From an uncultured Eubacteriales bacterium (GTDB lineage Bacteria > Bacillota > Clostridia > Oscillospirales > Oscillospiraceae): a DNA stretch of 64,000 nucleotides. Shown here piece after piece: positions 43,512 to 52,671 of this stretch. Under the pieces are notes generated by a model that saw nothing but the letters and a program-made list of their open reading frames with translations, was not told the DNA's origin and ran no database searches. Within the stretch, counting starts at the first letter, position 1, and each line of letters begins with the position of its first letter. Both the position numbers and the translations under genes were made by a program. The DNA lies in NCBI GenBank assembly GCA_900545585.1, contig UQZR01000010.1, positions 1-64,000 on the forward strand, in the 5' to 3' direction.

Positions 43512-44448
43512 TCAGCGTACCTGGTTGCGCAGGGGCTTCCCCCGCAGGTAGCGGCCCAGGTTGTCCAGGGCAATGGCGGCAATGCGGCGGGCGGTGTCGG
43601 GCAGGTGGTCGCCGCCGGCGGTGTGGGGGGTGATCAGGACCCGGGGCTGGCGCCAGAGGGGGTGCTCCGGCGGCAGGGGCTCCGGATCGGTCACGTCCAG
43701 TCCGGCCCCCCACAGGCGGCCGGACTCCAGCACCTCCGCCAGGGCGGCGCAGTCCACCGCGCTTCCCCGGCCGCCGTTGAGGAGAATGGCGTCCTCTTTC
43801 AGGCGCAGCAGCCGCTCCCGGCCGAACAGGCCTACTGTTTTCGGCGACTGGGGCAGGGCCAGGGCCACCACGTCGGCCCGGGGCAGCAACTCGTCCAGCT
43901 CAGAGAGGCCATATATGCGCTGGATGCCCTGGGCGGGGCGGGCGGGATCACGGCGCACGCCGGTGGTATGGGCCCCCAGGGCCCGGCACAGCCGGGCGAA
44001 GGAGGTGCCCAGATCCCCGGTACCCACCATCAGCACCTCCGCGTCCAGCAGGGAACGGGCCTGGCCCAGGTCCCGCCACTGGGCCTGCCGCTGCTGGTCC
44101 CGGTACTGGGGCAGGCGCTTCATGAGGGCGAGCAGCATGGCAAACAGATGCTTCGACACTGAGTGGCCATAGACCCCGGTGGAGCAGGTCAGCAGAACCC
44201 CCTCCGGCAGGACGCCGGGGGCGGTGTAGGCGTCCACCCCGGCGCTGCGGGTGTGGACGTCAGCGCAGAGCGGGTGCGTGCCTCAGGGCGGCGGGGGGCG
44301 GGTTGCCCAAGATCACCTCGGTGCCGGCATAGTCAGCGGTATCCAGCGGGATACTGGCGGCGAAGCGCTGGGAGAGGCCGGGGGCGGCGGCCAGGAAGGC
44401 CTCCTTCTCCCCCGGCGTGAGGCTGAGCAGGTTGAGAATCTTGTCCAT
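43512..44448 (-). pseudogene. D-2-hydroxyacid dehydrogenase, frameshifted
   Basis: Two adjoining frames form one NAD-dependent dehydrogenase. The front starts at ATG 44448 (AAAGGAG upstream; MDKILNLLSLTPGEKEAF) and reads to ...HAPALR then TGA at about 44277; the homology goes on in another frame as SAGVDAYTAPGVLPEGV with the NAD turn VGTGDLGTSF and TPHTAGGD. About one extra base near 44270-44281 accounts for this. The 3' end is complete (KPLRNQVR). High GC, like the sugar-acid genes to its right. Unless the shift is a sequencing error, no active enzyme is made. Confidence 0.75.
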
Positions 44449-44600
44449 GGTTCGGTTCGCTCCTTTCAGGGGTATGGTACCACCCTTTGGGGCGGCGGGC
44501 AATTTCGGAAAACTGAACCTGGCCAGGGGATTCATAAGCGGGAATGGGAGAAAGCCCGCTATGGATCAGTTTTTTTAAGCCTTCCTTCAGTTTATCCAAT
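44449..44600. other. Gap between the broken dehydrogenase and the gudD promoter
   Basis: A reverse-strand open frame here runs through the promoter at 44601-44629 and is not credible. No structure noted. Confidence 0.4.
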
Positions 44601-44629
44601 TTGATTTCTCTTCCATCCCATGGTACAAT
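44601..44629 (+). promoter_or_regulatory. Promoter for the first gudD-like gene
   Basis: TTGATT (44601-44606), 17 bases, TACAAT (44624-44629). Confidence 0.7.
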
Positions 44630-44741
44630 GCTTTCAGAATCCATTGCAGATGTGTTTCCTGTGTAAAGGAAGCCGTCGGAGCCGCTCACTGCCAACAGCC
44701 ATCCGAGGCCATCCATTTGAAACAAAAAGGAGTGCATTGCT

Positions 44742-46076
44742 ATGTCCAATACCCCGAAGGTCGCTGCCATGGAGGTCTTTCCCGTGGCGGGCAAGGACTG
44801 CATGGAGCTGAACCTATCTGGCGCCCACGCCCCCTACTTCACCCGCAATGTGGTGGTGCTCACCGACGACCGGGGCAACACCGGTATCGGCGAGGTGCCC
44901 GGCGGCCAGAAGATTACCAAAGCCCTGGAGGATGTGAAGCACCTGGTGGAGGGCACCAGTGTGGCCGACTACAAGATGACCCTGCGCAGGATCAACGAGT
45001 GGCTCTCCGCCAACATCAAGGACGACGTGCGGGGCCAGCAGACCTTTGATCTGCGCACCGGAGTCCACGTGGTCACCGCCGTGGAGACCCCCCTGCTGGA
45101 TCTGCTGGGCCAGTATCTGGAGGTGCCCATGGCAGCCCTGCTGGGCGACGGCATCCAGCGGGATCGGGTGCGGTTCCTGAGCTATCTGTTCTATGTGGGC
45201 GACCGGAAAAAAACCGACCTGCCCTACCACTCCGAGCCGGACGCAGACTGCGCTTGGTACCGGCTGCGCCATGAGGAGGCTCTCACCCCCGACGCCATCG
45301 TGGCTCTGGCCAAGGCCACCTATGACAAGTACGGCTTTGAGGACTTCAAGCTCAAAGGCGGTGTGCTGGAGGGCAGGGAGGAGCTCAAGGCCGTACAGGC
45401 TCTGAAGGAGGCCTTCCCCAGGGCCCGCATCACCCTGGATCCCAACGGCGGCTGGCTGCTGAAGGACGCGCTGGCCCTGGCCCCCGAGCTGAAAAAGGTT
45501 CTGGCCTACTGCGAGGATCCCTGCGGCGCGGAGAACGGCTTCTCCGGCCGGGAGATCATGGCCGAGTTCCGCCAGGAGAGCGGCATGCCCACCGCCACCA
45601 ACATGATCGACACCGACTGGCGGCAGATGCGCCACTGTATCGCCCTGCACAGCGTAGACATCCCCCTGGCCGACCCCCACTTCTGGACCATGGCCGGCTC
45701 CGTCCGGGTGGGACAGATGTGCAACGATTTCGGCCTGATGTGGGGCTGCCACTCCAACAACCACTTCGACATTTCCCTGGCCATGATGACCCAGTGCGCC
45801 GCCGCCGTGCCCGGAAAGCTCAACGGCATCGACACCCACTGGATCTGGCAGGAGGGACTGGAGCGTCTCACCAAACAGTCCCTGCAGATTTTGGACGGCT
45901 GCATCGATCTGCCGGAGCGGCCCGGCCTGGGAGTGGAGCTGGATCGGGAGCAGCTCATGAAGGCCCACAAACTCTATCAGGACAACTGCCTGGGCGGCCG
46001 CGACGACGCTGCGGGCATGCAGTACCTCATCCCCGGCTGGAAGTTCGACCCCAAGCGGCCCTGCCTGGTGCGGTAA
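44742..46076 (+). CDS. gudD: Glucarate dehydratase-like enolase superfamily enzyme
   Basis: A 444-residue cytoplasmic dehydratase that would remove water from D-glucarate (or L-idarate) to give 5-keto-4-deoxyglucarate. The proton-abstracting KxK is in FKLKGG (about residue 205), metal ligands in LDPNGGW, CEDPCG and ATNM, and the Asp-His pair in ADPHFWTM and WGCHSNNHFD. All are intact. AAAGGAG precedes ATG. It may be a GudX-type relative. Paralogue at 48460. Confidence 0.9.
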   Translation: MSNTPKVAAMEVFPVAGKDCMELNLSGAHAPYFTRNVVVLTDDRGNTGIGEVPGGQKITKALEDVKHLVEGTSVADYKMTLRRINEWLSANIKDDVRGQQTFDLRTGVHVVTAVETPLLDLLGQYLEVPMAALLGDGIQRDRVRFLSYLFYVGDRKKTDLPYHSEPDADCAWYRLRHEEALTPDAIVALAKATYDKYGFEDFKLKGGVLEGREELKAVQALKEAFPRARITLDPNGGWLLKDALALAPELKKVLAYCEDPCGAENGFSGREIMAEFRQESGMPTATNMIDTDWRQMRHCIALHSVDIPLADPHFWTMAGSVRVGQMCNDFGLMWGCHSNNHFDISLAMMTQCAAAVPGKLNGIDTHWIWQEGLERLTKQSLQILDGCIDLPERPGLGVELDREQLMKAHKLYQDNCLGGRDDAAGMQYLIPGWKFDPKRPCLVR

Positions 46077-46096
46077 ATTTGGAGCACAATCCACGG

Positions 46097-46134
46097 CAAA
46101 CAGGCCGAAGCGGCATACCGCTTCGGCCTGTTTG
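46097..46134 (+). terminator. Terminator-like hairpin after the first gudD
   Basis: A 17-bp stem (46097-46113 with 46118-46134), tetraloop CATA; only a weak T content follows. Confidence 0.65.
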
Positions 46135-46155
46135 GCTATTCCCGCACGCTTTCTC

Positions 46156-46184
46156 TTTACAGGCATTCGGAATGGGGCTATAAT
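46156..46184 (+). promoter_or_regulatory. Promoter for the PrpR-like regulator
   Basis: TTTACA (46156-46161), 17 bases, perfect TATAAT (46179-46184), then AAGGAGGG before ATG 46218. Confidence 0.8.
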
Positions 46185-46217
46185 CTCTTAAGAAGAAGGG
46201 GTGAAAGGAGGGACAGT

Positions 46218-48095
46218 ATGGCAAATTTTGCACTAATTCTGCCGCGGCCGGAGATGGTGGCGCAGGCGGGCAGGATTGCCCGCCAGCTGGGCATGAAGGT
46301 GGTGCTGAATCAGTATGCTGTCACGGAACAGATTCTGGATGTGGCGGCGGATGCTAGAAAGCTGGGGGCGGATATTGTGGTAGCGAGGGGGCTACATGCC
46401 TCCATCCTCCGGGAAAAGACGGACTTTCCGATTGCGGAGATCCGGCTGACCGGCCTGGAAATCGCCCGGCTGCTCCACAGGGCCAGGAGCCTGGTGCCCC
46501 ATGTGGCCAGACCTAGGGTCGGCGTGGTTACATTCTCCAATATGGTGGGCAATATCCAGGGATTCGAAGATATTTTGGGTATTGAGCTATACATCTATTT
46601 TGTAGCAAAGGATGCGGAGATGGAACAGGAGGCAGAACGGGCGGTTGCCGACGGGATGGATGTGATCTTGGGCGGCGATTTTGTCAATGCATACTGCCGT
46701 CGGCTGGGCAAGCGTACTCTCTTCTTTGAGGGGAGCGAGGACTCCCTCTGGGAGACGCTCCGCATGGCCAGGGACCTGGGGTTTGCCTCCGATATGGAGC
46801 GGCGGAACACCGCCCATCTGCAGGTACTGTTGGACTATTCCTTCAACGGAATCATCGAACTGGATGCCCGGGGGAACATTGTCTGCGCCAACGATATGGC
46901 CTGCAAGCTGCTGAACCAGAGTCAGGACACCCTTATGGGCCGGCAGTTGACAGAGCTGATGCCGGCTGAGGATGCCGAGTTTTGGAAAGACGCCCTGACC
47001 CAGCAGCAGGAGCTCTATTTCTCCGTGCTAGAACTGGCCGGTCTCCGTGTGGTGGCGAATGCCGCCCCCATGGCTAATTGGGACGCTGCAGGTGGAATGG
47101 TGTTCTCTTTTTACGAGATGAACAAGATAGAGCGGCAGGGTGCCCGGGCTCTGCGGGAACGCTACCGGCTCCACCGCTATCTGGCCCACGGCCGCTTTGA
47201 GAATATCAACCATGCCAGTCGGGCCATGCAGAAAGTGATCCGCACTGCACAAGCGTTCGCCGAAACCAGTCAGCCCATTCTGCTCCAAGGCGAGGTGGGG
47301 AGCGGGAAGTCCCTTTTTGCCAAGGGCATCCATAACGCCAGCTCCGTCGCTCAGGGGCCATTCGTAACCTTCCGCTGTGCCGCGGGCGGGCCCAGCCAGA
47401 CGGAGGCGTTGGCCGCTGCGGCCCTGGAGGCCAACGAGGGGACGCTGTATCTAAACGCGATAGACGCCCTGAAACCCGAGGGCCAGGAGTTCCTGCTCCG
47501 TCTGCTGGAGGAATCCGTTGTCCAGACTCGGATAGATGAATTACCCCGCTCGACAAATGTGCGAGTGATCGCCTCACTAGACGGCAGTTTGCTACCATGC
47601 GCCATAGCGGGACAGTTTCGTTGGGATCTGTACTATGTCCTTGCGCCCATGCTACTGGAGCTGCCCCCCCTGCGCACCCGGCCGGAAGATCTGGAGCAGG
47701 CCATTGACATGTGCCTGGACGACTGCGTAACCCGGCTGGATCGCTATGTAGTGCTCACCAAGGAGTCTCGGCGGGTTCTGATGGAATACCCATGGCCGGG
47801 TAACTACATCCAGATGAAGGCCTTTCTGGAGCGTATGGTGCTCACGACGTCCACAAGGACTGTCCATGGTGAATATGTACGCCGGCTGTTGGAGCAGCTC
47901 TACTCGGCTCCGGTTCGGGACAGACTATCCCCTGCGGAGATGGAGGCGAGATCCCCAGAGGAGGCCGCGCTGTTGGAAGCCCTGCGGAAACACTGCGGCA
48001 GCCGGGCCGCCGCGGCAGCCGAGCTGGGTATCAGCAAGACTACCCTTTGGCGGCGGATGAAGCAGTATGGGTTGACCAACGGAACGCTCCTTTGA
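46218..48095 (+). CDS. PrpR-like regulator with degenerate AAA+ domain
   Basis: A 625-residue regulator: PrpR N-terminal sensor (about 1-185), PAS domain (about 200-300; YSFNGIIELDARGNIV), AAA+ region (about 335-560) and a Fis-type helix-turn-helix (AAAAAELGISKTTLWRRMK) at the C-terminus. The AAA+ part keeps a Walker A (GEVGSGKS) but the span holding GAFTGA is gone, passing from FRCAAGG straight to ANEGTLYLN, and Walker B DE is NA. So it cannot act as a normal sigma-54 activator. It lies between two gudD-like genes and most likely controls them. Confidence 0.85.
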   Translation: MANFALILPRPEMVAQAGRIARQLGMKVVLNQYAVTEQILDVAADARKLGADIVVARGLHASILREKTDFPIAEIRLTGLEIARLLHRARSLVPHVARPRVGVVTFSNMVGNIQGFEDILGIELYIYFVAKDAEMEQEAERAVADGMDVILGGDFVNAYCRRLGKRTLFFEGSEDSLWETLRMARDLGFASDMERRNTAHLQVLLDYSFNGIIELDARGNIVCANDMACKLLNQSQDTLMGRQLTELMPAEDAEFWKDALTQQQELYFSVLELAGLRVVANAAPMANWDAAGGMVFSFYEMNKIERQGARALRERYRLHRYLAHGRFENINHASRAMQKVIRTAQAFAETSQPILLQGEVGSGKSLFAKGIHNASSVAQGPFVTFRCAAGGPSQTEALAAAALEANEGTLYLNAIDALKPEGQEFLLRLLEESVVQTRIDELPRSTNVRVIASLDGSLLPCAIAGQFRWDLYYVLAPMLLELPPLRTRPEDLEQAIDMCLDDCVTRLDRYVVLTKESRRVLMEYPWPGNYIQMKAFLERMVLTTSTRTVHGEYVRRLLEQLYSAPVRDRLSPAEMEARSPEEAALLEALRKHCGSRAAAAAELGISKTTLWRRMKQYGLTNGTLL

Positions 48096-48124
48096 AACTG
48101 GCACCATATTAAACATTGATAGAT

Positions 48125-48171
48125 AAAAGAGACATTTTCCTGGCGGGTATGCCTGGGGATGTCTCTTTTTT
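48125..48171 (+). terminator. Terminator after the regulator
   Basis: Stem AAAAGAGACAT (48125-48135) with ATGTCTCTTTT (48159-48169), inner loop with extra pairing, T-run. Confidence 0.75.
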
Positions 48172-48295
48172 ATGGGGTAAACTCGCTGGTCGTGTTGAAG
48201 GGACTCTATTGTAGAAATCAAGCGATCATTTTTATGCAAAATATACAAAATAGAAGTTGTAATTTGGAAATCTGCACATTCGATATGAAATAATA

Positions 48296-48320
48296 ATTTC
48301 GAAAAATAAATATTCGAAAT
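48296..48320. promoter_or_regulatory. Palindromic operator candidate
   Basis: ATTTCGAA (48296-48303) and TTCGAAAT (48313-48320): a perfect 8-base inverted repeat with a 9-base centre, about 80 bases upstream of the -35 element of the second gudD gene. A partial third copy lies near 48313-48330 (TTCGAAATATTTC). Confidence 0.55.
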
Positions 48321-48398
48321 ATTTCATTTCAAATTTTGAGCCAATCACAGATCTGTAAATTTCAAAAGACTGATTTTAGGCTTTTTACAAATAGAAAC

Positions 48399-48426
48399 TT
48401 GAAAAATTTTTTTGTAGAATGATACT
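48399..48426 (+). promoter_or_regulatory. Promoter for the second gudD-like operon
   Basis: TTGAAA (48399-48404), 16 bases, GATACT (48421-48426), 33 bases before ATG 48460. Confidence 0.55.
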
Positions 48427-48459
48427 GCAAAATCCGAGCGAAAGCGAGGCGAGGTTAGA

Positions 48460-49821
48460 ATGGGTGCGACAACGCCGGTGGTTACACAGATGCGGGTTGT
48501 CCCCGTGGCCGGCTATGACAGCATGCTTATGACACTTTCTGGGGCCCATGCACCCTACTTTATCCGGAACCTGGTGATCCTCACCGACAGTAGCGGGAAT
48601 CAGGGCGTCGGTGAAATCCACGGCGGTGAACACACCCGGACAGAGCTTGAACGGTACATCCCTCTGGTAGTGGGCCAGCCTATCGGCAATTACCGCGCAG
48701 TGGTGCAAAGCTTATCCGCCTTTCGTCGCGGCCGCCGGGAAGCGGGTGACAACGGCGAGGGTATCCAGAGCCTGGATATCAGCAACCTCAAGTATGTGGT
48801 CCAGGCCGAGGGCGCGGTGGAGATGGCCATGCTGGATCTGCTGGGCAAGTTCATGGGGTTGCCCATGTGTGCGCTGTTGGCCAACGGCCAGCAGCGGGAC
48901 CGGGTGCGGTTCCTGGGCTACCTTTTCTATGTTAGCGACTGCGCCAGGGCCCGGCCCGACCTGCCCTACCGGGATGAGGGCGACAGCGACGACCCCTGGT
49001 TCCGCCTGCGGAATACCGAGATGCTCACCCCTGAGGCCATCGTGGAACAGGCCGAGACTCTCCAGGCCAAGTATGGCTTCCGAGACTTCAAACTCAAGGG
49101 CGGCGTGCTCCCCTGCGGGGAGGAGATGGAGGCCGTCAAGGCATTGAAGCGGCGCTTCCCCGAGGGGAACATCAACATTGATCCCAACGGAGCTTGGCGC
49201 TTGGAGGAGGCCATCGTTGCCTGCCGGGACGCCAAGTGGGCCTTGAGCTACGCGGAGGACCCGGTGGGGCCGGAGTCCGGCTTCTCCAGCCGGGAGACCA
49301 ACGCCGAGTTCAAGATGGCTACCGGTATCCCCGTGGCAACAAACATGTTCGCGGTAAACTTCCGGCAACTGTATCACAGTCTGGTGGAAAAGAGTGTGGA
49401 CATCGTCCTGGCCGACCCCCATTTCTGGACCATGGACGGCAGCCTGCGGGTAGCACAGGATATGAACGACTGGGGTCTGACCTGGGGCATCCACTCCAAT
49501 AACCACTTCGACATCACCCTGGCCACCTTTGTCCAGTGCGCTGCCGCCGCGCCGGGGGAGATCACCGCCATCGACACCCACTACATCTGGCAGGACGGCC
49601 AGTACCTCACTCAGGCACCCCTGCAGTTCGAAGACGGGTGCATCAAGGTCCCCGACGCCCCGGGCTTGGGGGTGGAGGTGGATATGGGCGCGGTGGAGCG
49701 GGCCCATCAGCTCTACTGCTCCATGCCGGCCTGTTTTCGCGAACGGGACGATTCCATGGCCATGCAGTATCTTATTCCAAACTGGACCTACGACTCAAAG
49801 CATCCCTGCCTAGTGCGCTGA
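48460..49821 (+). CDS. Second glucarate dehydratase-like enzyme
   Basis: A 453-residue paralogue of the enzyme at 44742, with all catalytic features kept: FKLKGG, IDPNGAW, AEDPVG, ATNM, ADPHFWTM and WGIHSNNHFD. It differs by a longer loop near residues 75-100 (RRGRREAGDNGEG) and around 165, close to the substrate lid, so a different aldarate or sugar acid is likely. It is the first gene of a long plus-strand series leading into the ABC importer. Confidence 0.88.
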   Translation: MGATTPVVTQMRVVPVAGYDSMLMTLSGAHAPYFIRNLVILTDSSGNQGVGEIHGGEHTRTELERYIPLVVGQPIGNYRAVVQSLSAFRRGRREAGDNGEGIQSLDISNLKYVVQAEGAVEMAMLDLLGKFMGLPMCALLANGQQRDRVRFLGYLFYVSDCARARPDLPYRDEGDSDDPWFRLRNTEMLTPEAIVEQAETLQAKYGFRDFKLKGGVLPCGEEMEAVKALKRRFPEGNINIDPNGAWRLEEAIVACRDAKWALSYAEDPVGPESGFSSRETNAEFKMATGIPVATNMFAVNFRQLYHSLVEKSVDIVLADPHFWTMDGSLRVAQDMNDWGLTWGIHSNNHFDITLATFVQCAAAAPGEITAIDTHYIWQDGQYLTQAPLQFEDGCIKVPDAPGLGVEVDMGAVERAHQLYCSMPACFRERDDSMAMQYLIPNWTYDSKHPCLVR

Positions 49822-49968
49822 TAATCCGCGAAGGAGAGAGGTGAATAATTATAGACACATATCGTGCGGCCGTTAGGGGATATTGGGCAATGTGGGTCCC
49901 AACCATCGACTAGCTTAGTAATCTGCTATGAAAATTACAGACAAGACAACAGGAGGGAATTGAAGAAA

Positions 49969-51576
49969 ATGAAACTATTTAGAAAAGTTATGAGCGGACT
50001 TTTGGCAGGCTCCTTGATCCTGAGCCTGGTCGCTTGTGGAGCCGGTCCCGGCGCGACCGAAACCGGCGATCCATCGGGAAACGGCGCTGTTGGGACCCCA
50101 TCCGCCAGTGGCGACGAGATCGTCGTCAATGTCAGCGACAACGTTACCCTAATCAACCTGGAGGTGTACGCAAATAACAATAGCTGTGAATTCCTGTACG
50201 CCGACTTGGTCTTTGACCCCCTATACTACGGAGACCGACAAGGTAATAACAGCCCATGCATTTGTACAAGCTATGATTTAAACGAAGATGGAACTGAGGT
50301 CACTCTCCACATTAAAGAAGGCGTCAAGTTCCATGACGGCACAGATCTGAACGCGGAAGATGTGGTGGCAACCTTTGAGTTCATGCTTCGCAACATGGAC
50401 ACCTTGGGGCTGGCCAGCGCAGTCTGGTCCAATCTGGAGAGCGTGGAGCTCATTGATGAGTATACCTGCAAAATCACTCTGTCTCAGTATTTCGCGACTT
50501 TCGAAAACTCTTTGACCTACACCTGGATTCTCTCTGATGAGGACATTGAGCAGTACGGCGATGACTTCCAGTCCGCGGAGCGGGTTATCAACGGTAGCGG
50601 GCCCTGGAAGTTTGTGGAGTGGCAGGACGGCCAGTATGCCCGCTATACCCCCAACCAGAATTACTGGGATCCTGACGCTGTGTCCAATATCGATACGTTG
50701 AATGTCTGGTTCGTCAACCAGGAAAACGCGAAGGTTTCCGGCATCACCTCCGGCAATCTGGATTACACGCAGAGTCTGCGCTCCGATATGGTTCCCTTGG
50801 TAGAGAATCTTGAAGGCGTCGAGGTCATAGAGTATACCTCTGACGTCATGTATTATATGCAGTTTGACTGTGCGGAGGACTCTATTTTCAGCGATCCCAA
50901 CGCCAGAAAAGCGGCGGCCTACGCCTTGGATGTGAACACGGTTCTCGGCTTGGTGGGCGGCGGCGAAAAAATGAACTGCATGTTCCTCCCTTCTCTGCTA
51001 GGCTACGATGAGAGTATTGAGGGATATGAGTATAATCCCGACCTTGCCAGAGAGTACCTGGCCAAGACCGATTACAACGGTGAGAAACTGACGCTATATA
51101 CTCGCAACGACTTGGTGGCCATAGACGATGTGATGGCCGTCTTTATCCAGAACCTGGTGGATGTGGGCTTTAACATCAGTACCAAGATTTGCGACAGCGC
51201 CGAGTTCGTCACGATCCGTCAGGACCCCAGCGCCTATGACATTTTCTTCGTCAATCTGGGCGCGTTTGATGCAGATCCCTATACCCTCTATATCATCCCC
51301 CGCATCGTAAATGACACCCACAACAGTTACTACCACAACGAGGAACTGAACAACCTGATTATTGACTCTTATACCACCACCGATAAAACGAAACGGGAAG
51401 ACGAGCTTAAACAGGCTGCTCGGATCGTCTATGACGAGTGTGGTCCCGTTTTGGGCCTGTACGCGTCCAACAGCTACTGTGTCATACGGGAAGGCCTGGA
51501 AGGTGTCCTGGTTACAAAGGGCGCGGGGCCCTATTTCCGCTATGCCAGCGTGGATGAGGCAGTCTGGAATAAATAA
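49969..51576 (+). CDS. Oligopeptide-type ABC solute-binding lipoprotein
   Basis: A 535-residue lipoprotein of the SBP family 5 (DppA/OppA). The signal peptide ends in LSLVACG, with lipid-anchored Cys about residue 23. Diagnostic blocks include GVKFHDGTDLNAEDVVATF, GSGPWKFVEWQDGQYARYTPN, and PDLAREYLAKT. AGGAGGG lies upstream of ATG 49969. It captures a peptide-like or other bulky polar compound; neighbours suggest an amide of a sugar acid. Confidence 0.9.
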   Translation: MKLFRKVMSGLLAGSLILSLVACGAGPGATETGDPSGNGAVGTPSASGDEIVVNVSDNVTLINLEVYANNNSCEFLYADLVFDPLYYGDRQGNNSPCICTSYDLNEDGTEVTLHIKEGVKFHDGTDLNAEDVVATFEFMLRNMDTLGLASAVWSNLESVELIDEYTCKITLSQYFATFENSLTYTWILSDEDIEQYGDDFQSAERVINGSGPWKFVEWQDGQYARYTPNQNYWDPDAVSNIDTLNVWFVNQENAKVSGITSGNLDYTQSLRSDMVPLVENLEGVEVIEYTSDVMYYMQFDCAEDSIFSDPNARKAAAYALDVNTVLGLVGGGEKMNCMFLPSLLGYDESIEGYEYNPDLAREYLAKTDYNGEKLTLYTRNDLVAIDDVMAVFIQNLVDVGFNISTKICDSAEFVTIRQDPSAYDIFFVNLGAFDADPYTLYIIPRIVNDTHNSYYHNEELNNLIIDSYTTTDKTKREDELKQAARIVYDECGPVLGLYASNSYCVIREGLEGVLVTKGAGPYFRYASVDEAVWNK

Positions 51577-51630
51577 CAGCCCATCTGTTGAATTCTTTGT
51601 CGGACAGGCTAAGGGATCTTGATTACGCGG

Positions 51631-51667
51631 ACGGAGTGGCCATATTCCGTGAGCATGGCCACTCCGT
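51631..51667 (+). other. Hairpin between binding protein and permease genes
   Basis: A perfect 13-bp stem (51631-51643 with 51655-51667) around an 11-base loop, with only ATTTATC after it. Typical of partial termination or of protecting the mRNA of the binding protein, which is needed in excess. Confidence 0.6.
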
Positions 51668-51726
51668 ATTTATCAACTATCTCCTTTTGAATCAGCCTAA
51701 TTGGTTTACGAAAGTGAGGAAAGGCA

Positions 51727-52656
51727 ATGCTAAAATCCATACTCAAACGTATTTTTTATATGCTGATCGTGGTGTGGGTTGTGTCGGTTATGGCTTTCAT
51801 TCTGATGCGTTGCGCGCCAGGAGACCCGACAGCGACCATGCTGCCAGATACTGCTTCAGAAGAACAGCGGGCGGCTCTCTATGAGCAGTTGGGCCTGAAT
51901 CAGCCTTATATCATCCAATATTTAAAGTATATGGGAGGACTGTTCACTGGAAATCTGGGACACTCCACCCTGTATAACTCACCTGTACGGGAGGTTATTG
52001 CCCAGCGTCTGCCCGCAACCATCTGTGTCTCTCTGATTTCAGCGGTGTTTGTACTGCTCATCAGCGTCCCCATTGGCATTATATCTGGCGTTACCAGAGG
52101 GAGTATGGCGGACTTCTCCCTGATGTTTTTTGTAGTCATCCTGCAGTCTATGTCCGTGGTGTGGGTGTGTGTGCTGTTGCTCCTGATTTTTGTAGTGAAG
52201 CTGGACATTCTCCCCTCCATGGGGTATTACGGCTTATCAAGGCCAGCGTACCTCGTCATGCCAGTCATCGCAATGGGTTACCGTATGTGCGCCCAAGTAG
52301 CCAGAATGGGACGTTCCAGCATGATAGATGTGCTTAACGAGGACTATATCACCTGCGCCTACGCCCGTGGCTTGTCTAAGCGAGAGGTCTATTCCAAATA
52401 CGCGCTGCGCAACTCCATGATCCCCGTCATCACCATTTATGGTCTTCAAGTGGCTGCCATGTTGTCCGGCGCGGTAGTCGTAGAACAGATCTTCTCTATT
52501 CCGGGTATCGGCACAATGCTGGTGACCGCAGTTAACAACCGGGACTATCCCCTCGTACAATCCACCCTAGTAGTCACCGCCGCCATGTTTTCCCTGGTTA
52601 ACCTTGTCGTAGATATTGCTATTACGTTCATCGATCCCCGGATCCGGGAAGTATAA
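51727..52656 (+). CDS. ABC transporter permease, DppB type
   Basis: A 309-residue membrane protein with six helices, the first at residues 9-29. The loop that docks the ATPase is EDYITCAYARGLSKREVYSKYALRN, shown in part as ARGLSKREV; the SGAVVVEQIFSIPGIG block is typical of DppB. AGGAAAGG precedes ATG. Partner of the next gene. Confidence 0.93.
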   Translation: MLKSILKRIFYMLIVVWVVSVMAFILMRCAPGDPTATMLPDTASEEQRAALYEQLGLNQPYIIQYLKYMGGLFTGNLGHSTLYNSPVREVIAQRLPATICVSLISAVFVLLISVPIGIISGVTRGSMADFSLMFFVVILQSMSVVWVCVLLLLIFVVKLDILPSMGYYGLSRPAYLVMPVIAMGYRMCAQVARMGRSSMIDVLNEDYITCAYARGLSKREVYSKYALRNSMIPVITIYGLQVAAMLSGAVVVEQIFSIPGIGTMLVTAVNNRDYPLVQSTLVVTAAMFSLVNLVVDIAITFIDPRIREV

Positions 52657-52671
52657 AGGAGGTGCCTAATC

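Larger units (their letters stand above)
48172..48459. other. AT-rich control region of the second gudD operon
   Basis: Almost 290 bases much richer in A+T than the flanking genes, with repeated TTCGAAAT/ATTTC words, a palindrome (48296-48320) and a promoter at 48399. No gene is supported here and no sigma-54 (-24/-12) box was seen. Confidence 0.6.

Noticed and set aside
44333..44803. A 156-codon minus-strand open frame
   Set aside because: It crosses a good plus-strand promoter (44601-44629) and the start of the gudD-like gene, and overlaps the broken dehydrogenase.
48172..48459. Sigma-54 promoter before the second gudD
   Set aside because: No TGGCAC-N5-TTGC box is visible, and the regulator lacks GAFTGA.
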